A stretch of 64,000 nt of DNA from positions 8,563,501-8,627,500 of the forward strand of contig JAWQUS010000004.1 in assembly GCA_036365455.1 (NCBI GenBank), in the 5' to 3' direction. Position 1 is the stretch's first letter, and each line of letters begins with the position of its first letter. A program made the translations under genes and the position numbers. Below, piece by piece: positions 54,170 to 64,000 of this stretch. The stretch is from Macrosoma leucophasiata. Its lineage: Eukaryota > Arthropoda > Insecta > Lepidoptera > Hedylidae. A model generated the notes under the pieces. The model had not been told where the DNA came from. It was given only the letters and a program-made list of their open reading frames with translations, and did not search any database.

Positions 54170-55750
54170 TTTGGATCATACTTTGGAATTATTTTACTAC
54201 ATACGCAGTATTTTTCGTAGATTATTATTTTCGTATATTCCACCACCTTAATGACCAATTCATAGCATGGAAGATGAGGAGTACAAATTTTACGACATTT
54301 CAGAGCATCATTGTGCTCTGAAATGGCTTTAATGGCTCAATGGCTTTAAGAAAATTATGTTATGGCTTTGGCCATCTATTGCTCGACAAAACAAAATCAG
54401 GTTTTAATATTCATCATTAAGATAATAATTGGACTTAGATTAGGCTACCGAGTTTTTTTTTTCAGATTCTTTATCTTATTTCATATTTGAGAATTTCTAT
54501 TGTTTTAATATAACTGTTGTCTCTATTGTATGTGTGAAATTAATAGGTTTACGTAGAAGACCTGAATTTATAAAAAAAAATTTCATAAAAATTTGCTGGG
54601 AATGATTACTTAGTCTCACGAAAATACAATAACCTTTAAATTTGCGCAACGTAACCTTGCATGAGATTTTATTATTTAAGTACCTATGTGAATTAAATTC
54701 ATACCTATATGAAACAACAGCATAAAATAAGTAGTATAGGATAATGCATCCCACGATGACTATAACTGATTTTTATAGACCTATATCTATTAAAAATAAC
54801 AATATACAGATAATGTAAACCTATATCTATAAAAAGACAACGAGGTTTAAAAGAAATAAAAATCCTAATAAGCCTAGATTTAATCTGATCATGTACCTAA
54901 TTACAACATTTTATAACTACAAATATCGACCAAGAAACAGTGAAAATAGGATATTTCCCTAGTTCTTTACCACCTGCCACGTAACCAGGTCTGTCCGATT
55001 TTATCACTTCAAGTTTTGCATTTCTAAGAACAGTTATTTATTTGTTTGTATGCTAATGAGTTAATATGTCAATCAAACGCCTACAATGTTTTAACAAAAT
55101 GTTAATTAGTTATATACCTAGTTGATTATTTTGGAAAGTACACAAGGCCATTCACACTCAAAACAATTCTTAGTCCTTTATTGCACTTTGATTATTAGTC
55201 ACGAGTGATAAATTGAAATATAATTTGGACTATTATATCTCACAGAAGTCTATCTTAATCTAGGACGGTCAATAAATCCGTAAATCGTCCTAGATAAAAC
55301 GCAGACAAAATCAATTGCACTTGGCCACAATTACAAAATTATTTTATAACCAATCAGACAGTAACTAACCATACACGTCGACATGAATTCTCCGAAGTGA
55401 AGCATAAATCGAGCGTATATGAACACCAATAAAGTAATATAATTGTCCTGCTGTTTTATGAGATCTATCAACATCCACATTTTTACCTTCTGCTAAAGGA
55501 GTCCGGATACAAACGAAAGGTCTGTCTGCACTGGTTCAGATCCGTGGATAAGGTCGGAACCCGTTCGGCGACCCACTTTCCGCGACCTTGAACTGACATG
55601 TCGCTTCGCAAGGGAACTAGTATTGTCCTACGCTCTTTTTTCGGAATCATATCGGTAGCTTATAATTTATAACATTTATTCTGCTGTGAACAAAAAACGT
55701 TTGTACAAAGTTGCATAATTTAACAAGGATTCATTTAAACTAACAATTAT
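54170..55750. other. 1.6 kb with no recognised gene
   Basis: AT-rich. A short inverted repeat (ATCTAGGACGGT / ATCGTCCTAGAT) is at about 55257-55297. A GC-richer block at 55500-55640 (CCACTTTCCGCGACCTTGAA) could not be assigned. Confidence 0.45.
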
Positions 55751-55777
55751 GTATTATTTTATTTAATAACTTAACTC

Positions 55778-56376
55778 TTAATTAGACGAATTGGAATTCG
55801 GCAAGAAATATTCTCCTTTTTTAAAGGGTACCCGATCCGATTTGATTTTGTTGGTGGGAGTAAAAAACACTTGCTGCTTTGCTTTAATTTTACTGGGAGG
55901 AGAAGTTTTCAGATTCCTGAAATCAAATGGCAGAGGTAGCCTTTGAGGTGGTGTAGCGTGCTTACGGTGCTGATAGGGCGACATAAGACCAGGTGGCGCG
56001 TGGTAATTTTGTGTGAGATAATTAGCGGGTAACACTAAAGGTTCGTTATGAACCACAGCTTTGAATCCGATTGTTGGCTCGGCGGTGTACTCGACGATAC
56101 GTCTGGTGCCATCGGGGTCGAACACTATGTACGAACCAGTTACGACGCTCCCTTGCCTCACCTCCTGCTGACTTTTGGTGTCGCCGGTGCAAGGATCACC
56201 GATGTGGTACGAGTATTTATATTCCGTACTTAAAGGCGGTGGGTCGGTCACTATGATACCCAACACTGCCGGCACAACACACACATATATTAGATCCTGC
56301 AAGTAAAAAAACAACACTTTAGCACTGTTTTAACCGTGTACCTAATGCAATATAGTTAATTAATTACCCTTAACAT
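55778..56376 (-). CDS. CPR-8, divergent RR-2 cuticular protein (175 aa)
   Basis: Secreted chitin-binding protein, the outlier of the cluster. Exon 1 codes MLR (56368-56376, donor GTAATT); a 71-bp intron; exon 2 55778-56296 after TTACTTGCAG. Spliced start MLRDLIYVCVVPAVLG is a short signal peptide. RR-2 at about residues 29-90: YKYSYHIGDPCTGDTK, RQGSVVTGSY, EYTAEPTIGFKAVV. It has Cys39 where other copies have a non-Cys residue, GSVV for GDVV, and AEPTIGF for ADPxNGF. The C-terminal 85 residues are basic and Pro/Lys-rich with no AAP repeats (KTSPPSKIKAKQQVFF). Poly(A) signal on minus at 55758-55763. The intact frame argues against a pseudogene. Confidence 0.88.
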
Positions 56377-56441
56377 TTTGTTAATGTGCATCACAATAGG
56401 GTTTGCAGTAAAATAGCGCATACAATCGCGACATTGGTCGT

Positions 56442-56448
56442 ATTTATA
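56442..56448 (-). promoter_or_regulatory. CPR-8 TATA box
   Basis: TATAAAT on minus, 66 bases upstream of the ATG. The initiator is weak (CTATTT near 56414). Confidence 0.55.
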
Positions 56449-56449
56449 G

Positions 56450-56840
56450 AAGCTGCTTGCGTTCACTTATAAATGTTCCGTATTGCAAACAACTTCTCGA
56501 ATTGTCACAGAGCTGTATTTATTATTTTCACTCGTTACTGCACAAAGCCATGTCTCCTGCGATAATCCGACAAAATCTTTATCTTCCTAGACAAATAACG
56601 TATTTAAATATATCCTATTTTGCAACGAAATATTTAATTCAACAGCCTCCAAAATAATTTTACTGTGAAAGCTTGAGAACTATTCCTGGGTGAGGTGTAG
56701 TATGTACTCTTTAATCTCTACTGGTGCATAATTGTAAACCGTAGACTTTTCTTTTATTTCTTTAATAATATTGTGGAATACTCGTTTACTATATGATGAT
56801 AATGTCCACATGATATCAATCGGCTCGCTACTTGTTTACG
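56450..56840. other. no recognised feature
   Basis: Upstream flank of CPR-8. Nothing assigned. Confidence 0.4.
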
Positions 56841-56844
56841 TGGG

Positions 56845-56938
56845 CAAAAACTGGCGATCCTGGGTGTTTTTGCGTATATGCTTGAATGCATGCATTTACC
56901 TATACCTACTCCTTCAGGAATTTATGGCGTGACGCTAC
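56845..56938 (+). mobile_element. SINE A 3' fragment
   Basis: AAAACTGGCGATCCTGGGTG, TATGCTTGAATGCATGCATT and CTACTCCTTCAGGAATTTAT; 5'-truncated. Confidence 0.65.
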
Positions 56939-56939
56939 G

Positions 56940-57540
56940 CAATACTCACATATCCATCACATCTACTAGGTATGTCCTTAGATCTTATTTCTTATCAATA
57001 TATACGGTACATATGGGTCTTGACAGCATTCTTTTATTTTCACTGTGCAATACAAAGTAGGTACATACCTGACTGCGCGGCGTAACAAACACATTATAAA
57101 AATATGCAAAATAAAAACCGACTTCAAAAACCAGATAATCGTATCACTAAACAGTCAAAAAAAAACAGTAGGGCACAGGAGTGTTGTGACCCACAACGTG
57201 ATCTCAGAAACGTGAAATGACGATTGTCAGATGTAAATACCTCTCGATTTCTCCATGATTCCATCATCAGATCCCAACTTGGTGGCCATAAGACCAATAT
57301 GTAAGTGAACCCGAAAGGGACACAAGAATTTTTAAAATCGGATTACGTTTGAAGGAGTAATGAATAAACATACATACAGTCGAATATCGAACCTATTCCT
57401 TTTGTGAAGTCCGTTATCGGCATGACTACCAAATACAAGTCTTGTTAGCAATATACAAATTAGTGTGAGAGTTTGAACTCTAATTTGTATAGTTGCAACA
57501 TCCATACATGCTACGCAGATTTAAGGTCAGTTACTAATAA
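56940..57540. repeat. dispersed repeat D and a short palindrome
   Basis: 57100-57370 (AAAACCGACTTCAAAAACCA, CCATCATCAGATCCCAACTT, AAAATCGGATTACGTTTG) is shared with 61640-61760. An inverted repeat at about 57440-57500 (GCAATATACAAATTAG / CTAATTTGTATAGTTGC) is separate. 56940-57100 shows nothing. Confidence 0.5.
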
Positions 57541-57989
57541 TCATCATCCCTCCCTCCGCACGTGAAGCGTAACAGAGGAAGGGGATGGTTCGGGGGTCGA
57601 GGTGCAACCCTCCTTCCCCGGGCCTATCTGCTCCCGAAGCGTCGGAGGCGTGGTCGAATTGGGGGGATGGTGGCATGCAGGGAAAACTCGCTCCTTGCTT
57701 TTTTTTTTTCTTTTTTCCTTATTATTTTTTTCTCTTTTTTTATGGGCATATTCTTTTCATCCCCTCAGCTATTCCCCCGCATGCCGCTTACAATTGGTTG
57801 AATAAATGTAAATTCCCTATTGTCAGGGGCCACACACCCGCGCCATCACTCTGGTCTAAGCCGGGCGGCGCGGCCGCGATCCCGGACGACAACTCCGGTC
57901 CTCGACCGGGGCATGATCCCAATCGGTGGTTGGGGCTCGAACCCTCCCAGTAATGTTTTAGTGGGTGTGGCCTGTCAGGCTGGGCGTGT

Positions 57990-59330
57990 ATGTCAGTGTA
58001 GGTGTGTGTGTCTGTGTATATGTACGTCTGTGCGGCTCTCACCGTGATCCGAGGGATCGGGGCCACCGGGGGGATGGGGTGAGCGACATCGGCTCGACGT
58101 GCTCCCGGTGATGCAGGAGGGAGGATCTCGCGCGGCAACGGACGACCCTCGGGTGGACGGCTGTGGAGAGGGGCGAATACGCGGAGATGTTCGTGGGGTC
58201 CATTGTCCGCGCGGTCGAACATTCGACGCGCTAGACGGACTACAAATTCCTCCACGGACTCAACCCCTAGGTCCCGGGCGATGAAGTCGTTGCGCACGTA
58301 CCTCCCCGCGCCCGTGATCAGCCGGAGAGACACGTTCTGCTGAGCCTGAAGCCGACGTCGCTGCGCAGCGGAGCATAAAGCATACCATGCAGGTGCAGCG
58401 TATGTCAGCCTCGAGCGGACATAGGTTTTGTATAGCCGGATTTTGGTCCGGAGCGGCAGTCGTGATTGCAATACCGGGTGCAGCATTGAGCGCGCAGCAG
58501 CCGCCTGCTGCACCACATGATTCACTGTGGGCACCATGCGGAGCGCGCGGTCAATGCTACACCCCAGGTATTTAACCGAAGACTGCCAGGCTATGTCCTG
58601 GCCTCGCAGCCGGAGCGGCTGTGGCATGCGGCGGACTCGTGTTACGATTGCGGCCGTCTTGTCTACGTTGACGTCCAGCAGGTGCTGCATTTTAGCGATT
58701 GCCAAATGCAACCGAGACGATGTCGCTATATAGGCGCTGTCGTCGGCAAACAAGGACAGCATGACGTCCCTCTCTCCATCACGGAGTTGGTCGCGCAAGG
58801 TGGGAACGTCGTCTGTGTATGCCGCATAGAGGCACGGCGACAGACAGCTGCCTTGTGGTACTCCGGCACGGATTGGATGCTGGGCCGAGTCGTAGCCCTC
58901 CACCGTGACGTAGAACCGCCGGTCCTTGAGGAAGTCAGCTACCACCCTATAAATGCCGGGTGGTAATTTGGCGGCTACTTTGTTGAGGAGACCAACATGC
59001 CACACGCGGTCGAAAGCTTTTTCTATGTCTAGAAAAACTCCGACCGCATAGTAGTCCCTGTTGGTCTCGACGGCAAGGTGATGCAGCACCCGGGTCAGCT
59101 GAAGCGTGGTTGAGTGTCCCGTGCGGAAGCCGAATTGCTCCTCCCTACATGGGGGGAGCGGTCTCAGCCTCCGCAGCAGGACACGCTCAAATAGCTTACC
59201 CAGGTGCGACAGTAGCGTTATAGGGCGATAGTATGTTCTTGGAGGGAGGGTCGTAGTGGCCTCCTCCTTGGCGGCCTTGATGCTTGAGGCGAGGCGGCTG
59301 GTAGCCACCTCCACCTCCTCTGGAGTTTGC
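57990..59330 (-). pseudogene. Jockey-like RT remnant
   Basis: From EEVEVATSRLASSIKAAKEE the frame enters YYRPITLLSHLGKLFERVLL, EEQFGFRTGHSTT, GVFLDIEKAFDRVWH (catalytic Asp), IRAGVPQGSCLSPCLYAAYT and SLFADDSAYI (catalytic Asp pair), then KYLGCSID and the C-terminal YVRSRLTYAAPAWY block. About 120 codons expected between the post-endonuclease region and YRPI are missing. The apparent ATG start upstream is the endonuclease read in the wrong frame. Confidence 0.82.
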
Positions 59331-60044
59331 GTGCTGCGTGTCGAGGTCGTACAGCACCTCCACATGCACCGGCCATGGCAGATGTTTGTGTATGACGATG
59401 TCCAAAACGTCCGGCTGGTGGGCTGGGTTGGTAGGTACATGTGGTGGCGCATCCGGCCCCACCACGCTGTACCCACCCGCCTGGCTGTCCTCGAAGATCC
59501 TCCGGCCCGGCGGGGAAATCACCCTTGACCCCCATGAGGGGTGCTTGGCATTAAGATCCCCCGCCACTATGGTCGGCTTATCCCCGAGGAGTGCGTGGAT
59601 ATCCCGGACATCGACATTCCCACCTGGAGGTCGGTAAGCGGCGAAAATGTTAAGCTCTGTGCCGTCCGCATTGACGCACACACCCTTGGAGCGCACAGAT
59701 ACGAACGGCAAAGTACCTAACTCGTCGTGCACAACGTCACGGCGCACGAGGGCGGCAGTACCTCTGTATGCCAGCCCCCGGGGCGAAACCTCGTCATGAC
59801 GGTACACGAAGTAGTTAGGCACTCGGAGCTCATCGCCGCCACGAAGTTTTGGCTCGCCCAGGAGGACTACATGGATGTCCTGCGACTGGGCGAGATCTCT
59901 AAGTTCACGGATATGCCCCTTTATACCTCCCGGGTTCCAGTAGAGTAGCCGCAGAAGGTCTGTATGTGACTGTGTGGGTGTGGGGAAAATGTTAGGTGTA
60001 CTGTTTAATGGTGTGTTTGTAGCAGCGTTAGCTGTGACAGGCAC
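59330..60044 (-). pseudogene. Jockey-like endonuclease remnant
   Basis: APE-type endonuclease of a non-LTR element: LLRLLYWNPGGIKGHIRELR, VVLLGEPKL (catalytic Glu), YRPPGGN, VAGDLNAKHPSWGSR (catalytic Asp and Asn) and PDVLDIVI. After LYDLDTQHANS the frame runs into an unrelated reading of the RT part, marking the deletion point near 59320-59340. Confidence 0.8.
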
Positions 60045-60049
60045 TGTAG

Positions 60050-60605
60050 CAGGGCCGGGACTGTGTCCTGGCCCGCATTGTAGGCCGTCAGTATCCCAGT
60101 TAGTGTATTGATAAATATCCCTAGTAATTGGGACACTGACGGCTCTCTCGGAAAATCAGGACCGGTTGTTGTCGGCCGTGGCGCGGTTACGGGCCCGGCG
60201 ATCGACCGCGGCTCAGGCGGCGGCACGTGCGGTCCCCAGGGATGGATGGAAGGTACTTGTTGTGTGTGAGGCAGGTAAGGTGTGGCGTCTGCATCGAGTG
60301 CGCGGGCGCCCTCATGCTTGGCAGCCGGCTGGCGACTGACGGCAGCAACCCGGTGCGTTGATTGAGTCTCAGGCGCGAGTCGCGCGCCATCCGGTCGGTC
60401 TCGTTTGTTGGCTGGGTTGGTTGCCTGGCGACTTCGGTAGCGGTGGTTATAGGAAGTCCCGACTCCCCGCCGCCCGCAATGGAAGTTGGTTGGTAGGCGT
60501 CAGTCGTCGATCCATGGGCAGTTAACTCTGCCGACACGGTGGGAGGGGTTTCTGCCGCCGCGCGCTGTCGTTGGCGGCGGGCGGCCCTCGACTGCGTTGC
60601 TCATC
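60050..60605 (-). pseudogene. Jockey-like ORF1 (gag) remnant
   Basis: Pro/Thr/Arg-rich frames (SAELTAHGSTTDAYQPTS and others) precede the endonuclease. No zinc-knuckle array is left, so only the start of ORF1 seems present. Called by position in the element more than by motif. Confidence 0.5.
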
Positions 60606-60609
60606 TGAT

Positions 60610-61288
60610 TTGATAAAAAGAATTTGTGCGTTAGTTTTAATGTCTTAATTCAGAGCTAACACTCACTACCTACTTTTAAAATTTCGTATCTCGCGATTGT
60701 ATTCGGTATTTCGTGCAACACAGATATTTTTAAAAAAGCACTACATTACTGCATAATATTATGATGCCAAGGCTTATTACTTGTTTTTTTTGCAGTGATC
60801 TTAATGCAACTGCCGTTCTGTATCTTACTTTACATTATACAGATTCCTTGATTCTAATCATTATGGGATTTCAACATTAGCGCTACGCACCATTCGTGAC
60901 TAATTAAAAGATAAAACATCTGTAAAACAAGTTATAACTGCACTAACAAATATAAATAATCAATTTCTTTAAGAATATTGAAGATCTTGGCATCGTTTAT
61001 TACAATTTTATGACAACATCATACACCTCCTATTCAATGATGATTCATTTATCATCGGCTTTCGACTGAACTTGAGATTACACGATATCATTGTAACGTG
61101 CTTGTAATTTTGCACGGCGAACATTTAAAGTCCATTACGACATCTTTATATGTATAGTTGGTGATATTAAAAAGTTGATGAGACATTATTTATAAGAAAG
61201 TTTAAACGTTTAGGTAGGTATAAGGAAGAGATGCCACTCATCATAATACTTTATCTGCCACTTTATTTTATTTATTTTTTATCTCTCG
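60610..61288. other. no recognised feature
   Basis: AT-rich DNA beyond the Jockey-like 5' end. No repeat or coding call. Confidence 0.4.
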
Positions 61289-61290
61289 TT

Positions 61291-61458
61291 TTATTGGGAT
61301 TTTTCCATTTTCTGGAAATTTTCCATTAGGTAATGTGCCCGGAGATGTCAACAGGTTCGCCACTAAAACGTAACCGGCGCTTTGTGTGTTTGCATGTATC
61401 CTTGAATGCATGCATTTACTTACCGATTCAGGGATTATAGGCGTGAAGTTAGGTATCT
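61291..61458 (+). mobile_element. SINE A 3' two-thirds
   Basis: TTTTTCCATTTTCTGGAAAT, GTGCCCGGAGATGTCAACAG, TGAATGCATGCATTTACTTA, ATTATAGGCGTGAAGTTAG. No tRNA-like head. Confidence 0.7.
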
Positions 61459-61639
61459 TATAACTCCTAGCGGTTAGGGAGTGCTGTAGCTTTCAACCGA
61501 CCACCAACACCATCGCGACCTCAGTAGTACAGTCTAAAGAAAACGAACGTGTTGATTATGTACTTATACTGTGTCAGTAGCATGCAATAATGATATTCGG
61601 ATACAAATACAACATACACAAATTAAGAAAACATTACTC

Positions 61640-61760
61640 AAACGTGCTTGCGTGATTTCCCCATGATGCTATAATCAGATCCCAACTTTGTGGGACTTCG
61701 AAGTAGAAGTACTTTAGAAACGACACAAGCATTTTCAAAATCGGTTGACGAGAGTTTTTT
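61640..61760 (+). repeat. dispersed repeat D
   Basis: ATGCTATAATCAGATCCCAA and ACACAAGCATTTTCAAAATC match the repeat at 57240-57350. Confidence 0.5.
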
Positions 61761-61771
61761 TTATTATTTTT

Positions 61772-61920
61772 TTATGTAAATAAGGTGGCAAACAAGCATG
61801 CAGCTCATATTCATGCACCCTATAGACATCTCGCAAAAATCAAAGGTCAAAATACAGATGCGTGGCCCTAAGACCTAAGTTGTTGTCTCTGTGTTAGTCA
61901 TTACGGGGCCATACATTAGA
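61772..61920 (+). repeat. family B fragment
   Basis: Plus: GGCAAACAAGCATGCAGCTC through GTTAGTCATTACGGGGCCAT, internally shortened. Confidence 0.7.
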
Positions 61921-61929
61921 TCAGTTAAA

Positions 61930-62245
61930 TAATAATAACATTGTTTCCTATAAGCTTTCCGGTTTTAGTAATCGTAGCAGTGAATGATAACAAAATCGCA
62001 AGCTTTACTGAAGGTCAACCACAATAAGTTTCACGACTTCGTGACAAATCAAACTAATACCAGCCTTCTATGTTATGTATCCTTACGTACATTGGTTGCG
62101 TTCATTGGTTGCGTTCTAGGATTCAGGACTTCTGAAGGAAAACGGACAATACAGGAATCTTGGGTTTCTTTTAATGGTACCATACCTCAGAAGGAAGAAA
62201 TGGAACCCTTACAGGATCACTCATGAGTCTATCTGTCACAATATT
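61930..62245. other. no recognised feature
   Basis: An 80-codon open frame here has no family resemblance. Not annotated as a gene. Confidence 0.4.
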
Positions 62246-62251
62246 TTTTTT

Positions 62252-62620
62252 CTCATGAATTGGCAATCAAGCGAACCGTTCAGTTTACATTGATGGTAAG
62301 TAAAACGTAACCGGCAAATCGTGGGAGTTTGCGTGTATGCTTGAATGCATGCATTTACCTCTGCCTACCCCTTCGGGGATTATAGGCGTGAAGTTACGTA
62401 AGTAATACTGTAGGCTATAAACATCTACATGAAACCTTTGTAGATGCGATTTCAATGTAGATGCGTGGTCACTCCTGAGGCCTAAGGTAGTATGCCTCTC
62501 TGCCAGCAATTACAGCGCCGTATCTTAACTCCTGACCGAAACACGATAGTAGATTAAGTAATATGGTGATGACTACGCCTGCGAATTCAATCACTGGAGC
62601 TCTACCACCAGTAAAACGTT
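62252..62620 (+). repeat. family B copy interrupted by SINE A
   Basis: Family B (GGCAATCAAGCGAACCGTTC to CAATCACTGGAGCTCTACCA) is split at its GGTAAGTAA block by the SINE A piece at 62304-62397. Confidence 0.75.
62304..62397 (+). mobile_element. SINE A 3' fragment with 8-bp target duplication
   Basis: Flanked by GTAAGTAA at 62296-62303 and 62398-62405. It contains only the last ~94 bp of SINE A, so it inserted already 5'-truncated, as expected for target-primed reverse transcription. Confidence 0.8.
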
Positions 62621-62881
62621 TTGGTATCAGCGCGTTGAACCAAACAAATTGATAAACATACTTTTCTGTTTTATGATACTCGTATAAATGTAGCATAGTT
62701 AAAAGTTTATCGCAAATTATTATCTGCGGTAAATACACGTCATATTTTTTGAACGTGGAACCGCGGCAGAAACGCAGTTATAAACACAACTTTAGAGTTT
62801 AGAGTATGGCATAAGTTAATATCTAAACTTCTTGAGCTCCGTTGCCTACCGTTGAGTGCGCTGCGCAAGGGAAACCAAATT

Positions 62882-63476
62882 AGGGCTGTTGATAAAATAA
62901 CGATATATCGAAATATCGATATTTTTGGAAATATCGATATTTATCATTATTTATCACCGATATTTTTATGGACATACATCCGATATGGAAACATAGATAT
63001 TGACACTAAATATTTTTTAATTTTTTTTTGCTTACTCCTCCTTTTGAACTTGTTTTTGGACCAAACAGAAGAGTTTGTTGTACGACTGCACGTTGAAGAT
63101 TTTGTTTATTCTCGCGCGTTTTCATTAAGTAACTAGCTGACCTGGCAAACTTTGTATTGCCTCAGAATGAAATAATGTGGCAAAGGTTTGATATATACGA
63201 ATTATTTGTATGGGAAAATGAAATTGTGTTTTTTACTATTCCTTTTCAATTTCTTCATATTTTCTTACCTTTTAAACCTTTCGTGGACTTCCGAAACTCA
63301 TTGAAAACCAAAATTAGCCAAATCGGTCATGCCGTTCTCGAGTTTTAGCGAGACTAACGAACAGCAATTGATTTTAATATATATAGATATTTTATACTAT
63401 ATAACATTTTAATTTTTTTTTTCGATATATATATCGAATTCCTATATTTATACTCAAAAAAAATATCAACAGCCCT
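62882..63476. mobile_element. TIR element with TATCGATA sites, carrying a nested repeat
   Basis: AGGGCTGTTGATA at 62882-62894 and TATCAACAGCCCT at 63464-63476 are exact inverted ends. TATCGATA occurs at 62914-62921 and 62932-62939, the DREF-binding (DRE) sequence. The middle (63133-63390) is another repeat. Target duplication unclear. Confidence 0.65.
63133..63390 (+). repeat. CTAGCTGACC-type repeat nested in TIR element
   Basis: ACTAGCTGACCTGGCAAACT start, CGGTCATGCCGTTCTCGAGT near the end and a TTTAATATATATAGATA tail. Same layout as 25437-25960. Confidence 0.55.
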
Positions 63477-63580
63477 GAGCCTAACTTTTACCATATTAAA
63501 AGTGACGTAAATATCGTAGTAGTGTAACATACGAGTATATAGTGTAAAATTGTTTCACTTTAAAAGTAGAAGCTTATTGC

Positions 63581-63646
63581 AACGATTACATTAAGGAAGG
63601 TCGTGGTGAATATTTATTCACTATGACCTTACTTAATGTAATCGTT
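63581..63646. repeat. 32-bp palindrome, three mismatches
   Basis: AACGATTACATTAAG at 63581 pairs with CTTAATGTAATCGTT ending at 63646; 2-base loop. Confidence 0.8.
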
Positions 63647-63679
63647 CTCAAACAATGCATTTAATTTTATCCTTATCTC

Positions 63680-63830
63680 AATAATATTAATCACAGAGGC
63701 AACTAATAAGGTCTCAGGGGCGCATCTGAATGTTGACCTCTGGTTTTTGCAATGTGAGCTGCAAGCTTGTTTGCCACTTTCCTTAGATAAAAAACCGGTC
63801 AAGTGCGTGTCGGGCCTTCTGCAGTTTTTA
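63680..63830 (-). repeat. family B fragment and repeat end
   Basis: 63680-63785 is a minus family B fragment (ATGTTGACCTCTGGTTTTTG, TGTGAGCTGCAAGCTTGTTT). 63792-63830 (AAACCGGTCAAGTGCGTGTC) is the start of the dispersed block also at 28401. Confidence 0.55.
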
Positions 63831-64000
63831 GGTTTGATTAAATTAATGCAATAAAAAAAAAATCTATGGAGTTGTTCAAAAATTTCGAGTATTACATTTG
63901 GTCGACTATTACTCGCAAACACATTTTTAAAAGATCTATTCAACGATATCCCACACCATATAAAAAAAACGAAAAATTACAAATTCATCCGCCCGTTACA

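Larger units (their letters stand above)
57545..60605 (-). mobile_element. Jockey-like LINE, internally deleted
   Basis: GC-rich 3-kb island on minus with gag-like, endonuclease and RT parts in that order. The sequence between endonuclease and RT palm is missing and the frames do not join. The minus 3' end near 57545 has A-rich stretches around 57700. Composition contrasts sharply with flanking AT-rich DNA. Confidence 0.85.

Noticed and set aside
59217..59966. Plus-strand ORFs of 60-149 codons over the Jockey-like element
   Set aside because: Shadows of the GC-rich endonuclease and RT frames on minus.

Overview
The window reads as nuclear DNA of a moth or butterfly (Lepidoptera; species not determinable by eye). 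The evidence is a cluster of eight RR-2 cuticular protein (CPR) genes with insect splice signals, TATA boxes and arthropod initiators, set in AT-rich DNA full of insect repeats: mariner, CR1-like and Jockey-like LINEs, tRNA- and 5S-derived SINEs, MITEs and Helitron-like ends. Gene names CPR-1 to CPR-8 are local labels from left to right, not established symbols.

Layout. 1-11.7 kb holds no recognised gene. It has dispersed repeats, a head-to-head plus tandem array of ~308-bp units that each carry a tRNA-Tyr-like sequence (2.15-3.3 kb), and one unexplained 113-codon ORF. 11.7-28.3 kb carries CPR-1, CPR-2 (7.1-kb first intron with a dead mariner and a 5S-derived SINE) and CPR-3, all on +. 32.1-46.6 kb carries CPR-4, an intronless TTC25/ODAD4-like gene, CPR-5, CPR-6 and CPR-7, all on -. 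CPR-3 and CPR-4 form a nearly identical inverted duplication that includes promoter and intron; a second dead mariner lies in the spacer. 48.5-57.5 kb has a GC-rich TIR element, a 5'-truncated CR1-like LINE with an open reverse transcriptase frame, a two-exon COX5B-like gene (+) and the divergent CPR-8 (-). 57.5-60.6 kb is a broken GC-rich Jockey-like LINE. 60.6-64 kb is repeats.

How the genes work together. Seven CPR genes share one plan: TATA box, initiator ~30-33 bp downstream, a first coding exon of exactly four codons (M-x-x-K), a phase-0 intron, then one exon with the rest of the signal peptide, Ala/Pro/Val/Tyr-rich repeats and the RR-2 chitin-binding domain. Their products would be secreted by epidermis and bind chitin in stiff cuticle. 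CPR-1 and CPR-5 are sister-like in sequence; CPR-3, -4, -6 and -7 form another subgroup. The two non-cuticle genes, an axonemal docking-complex homologue and a divergent COX5B, are both of types that in insects would fit sperm function. That is inference.

Limits: all homology calls are from pattern recognition without searches. Repeat boundaries are approximate unless a target-site duplication or terminal repeat is stated.
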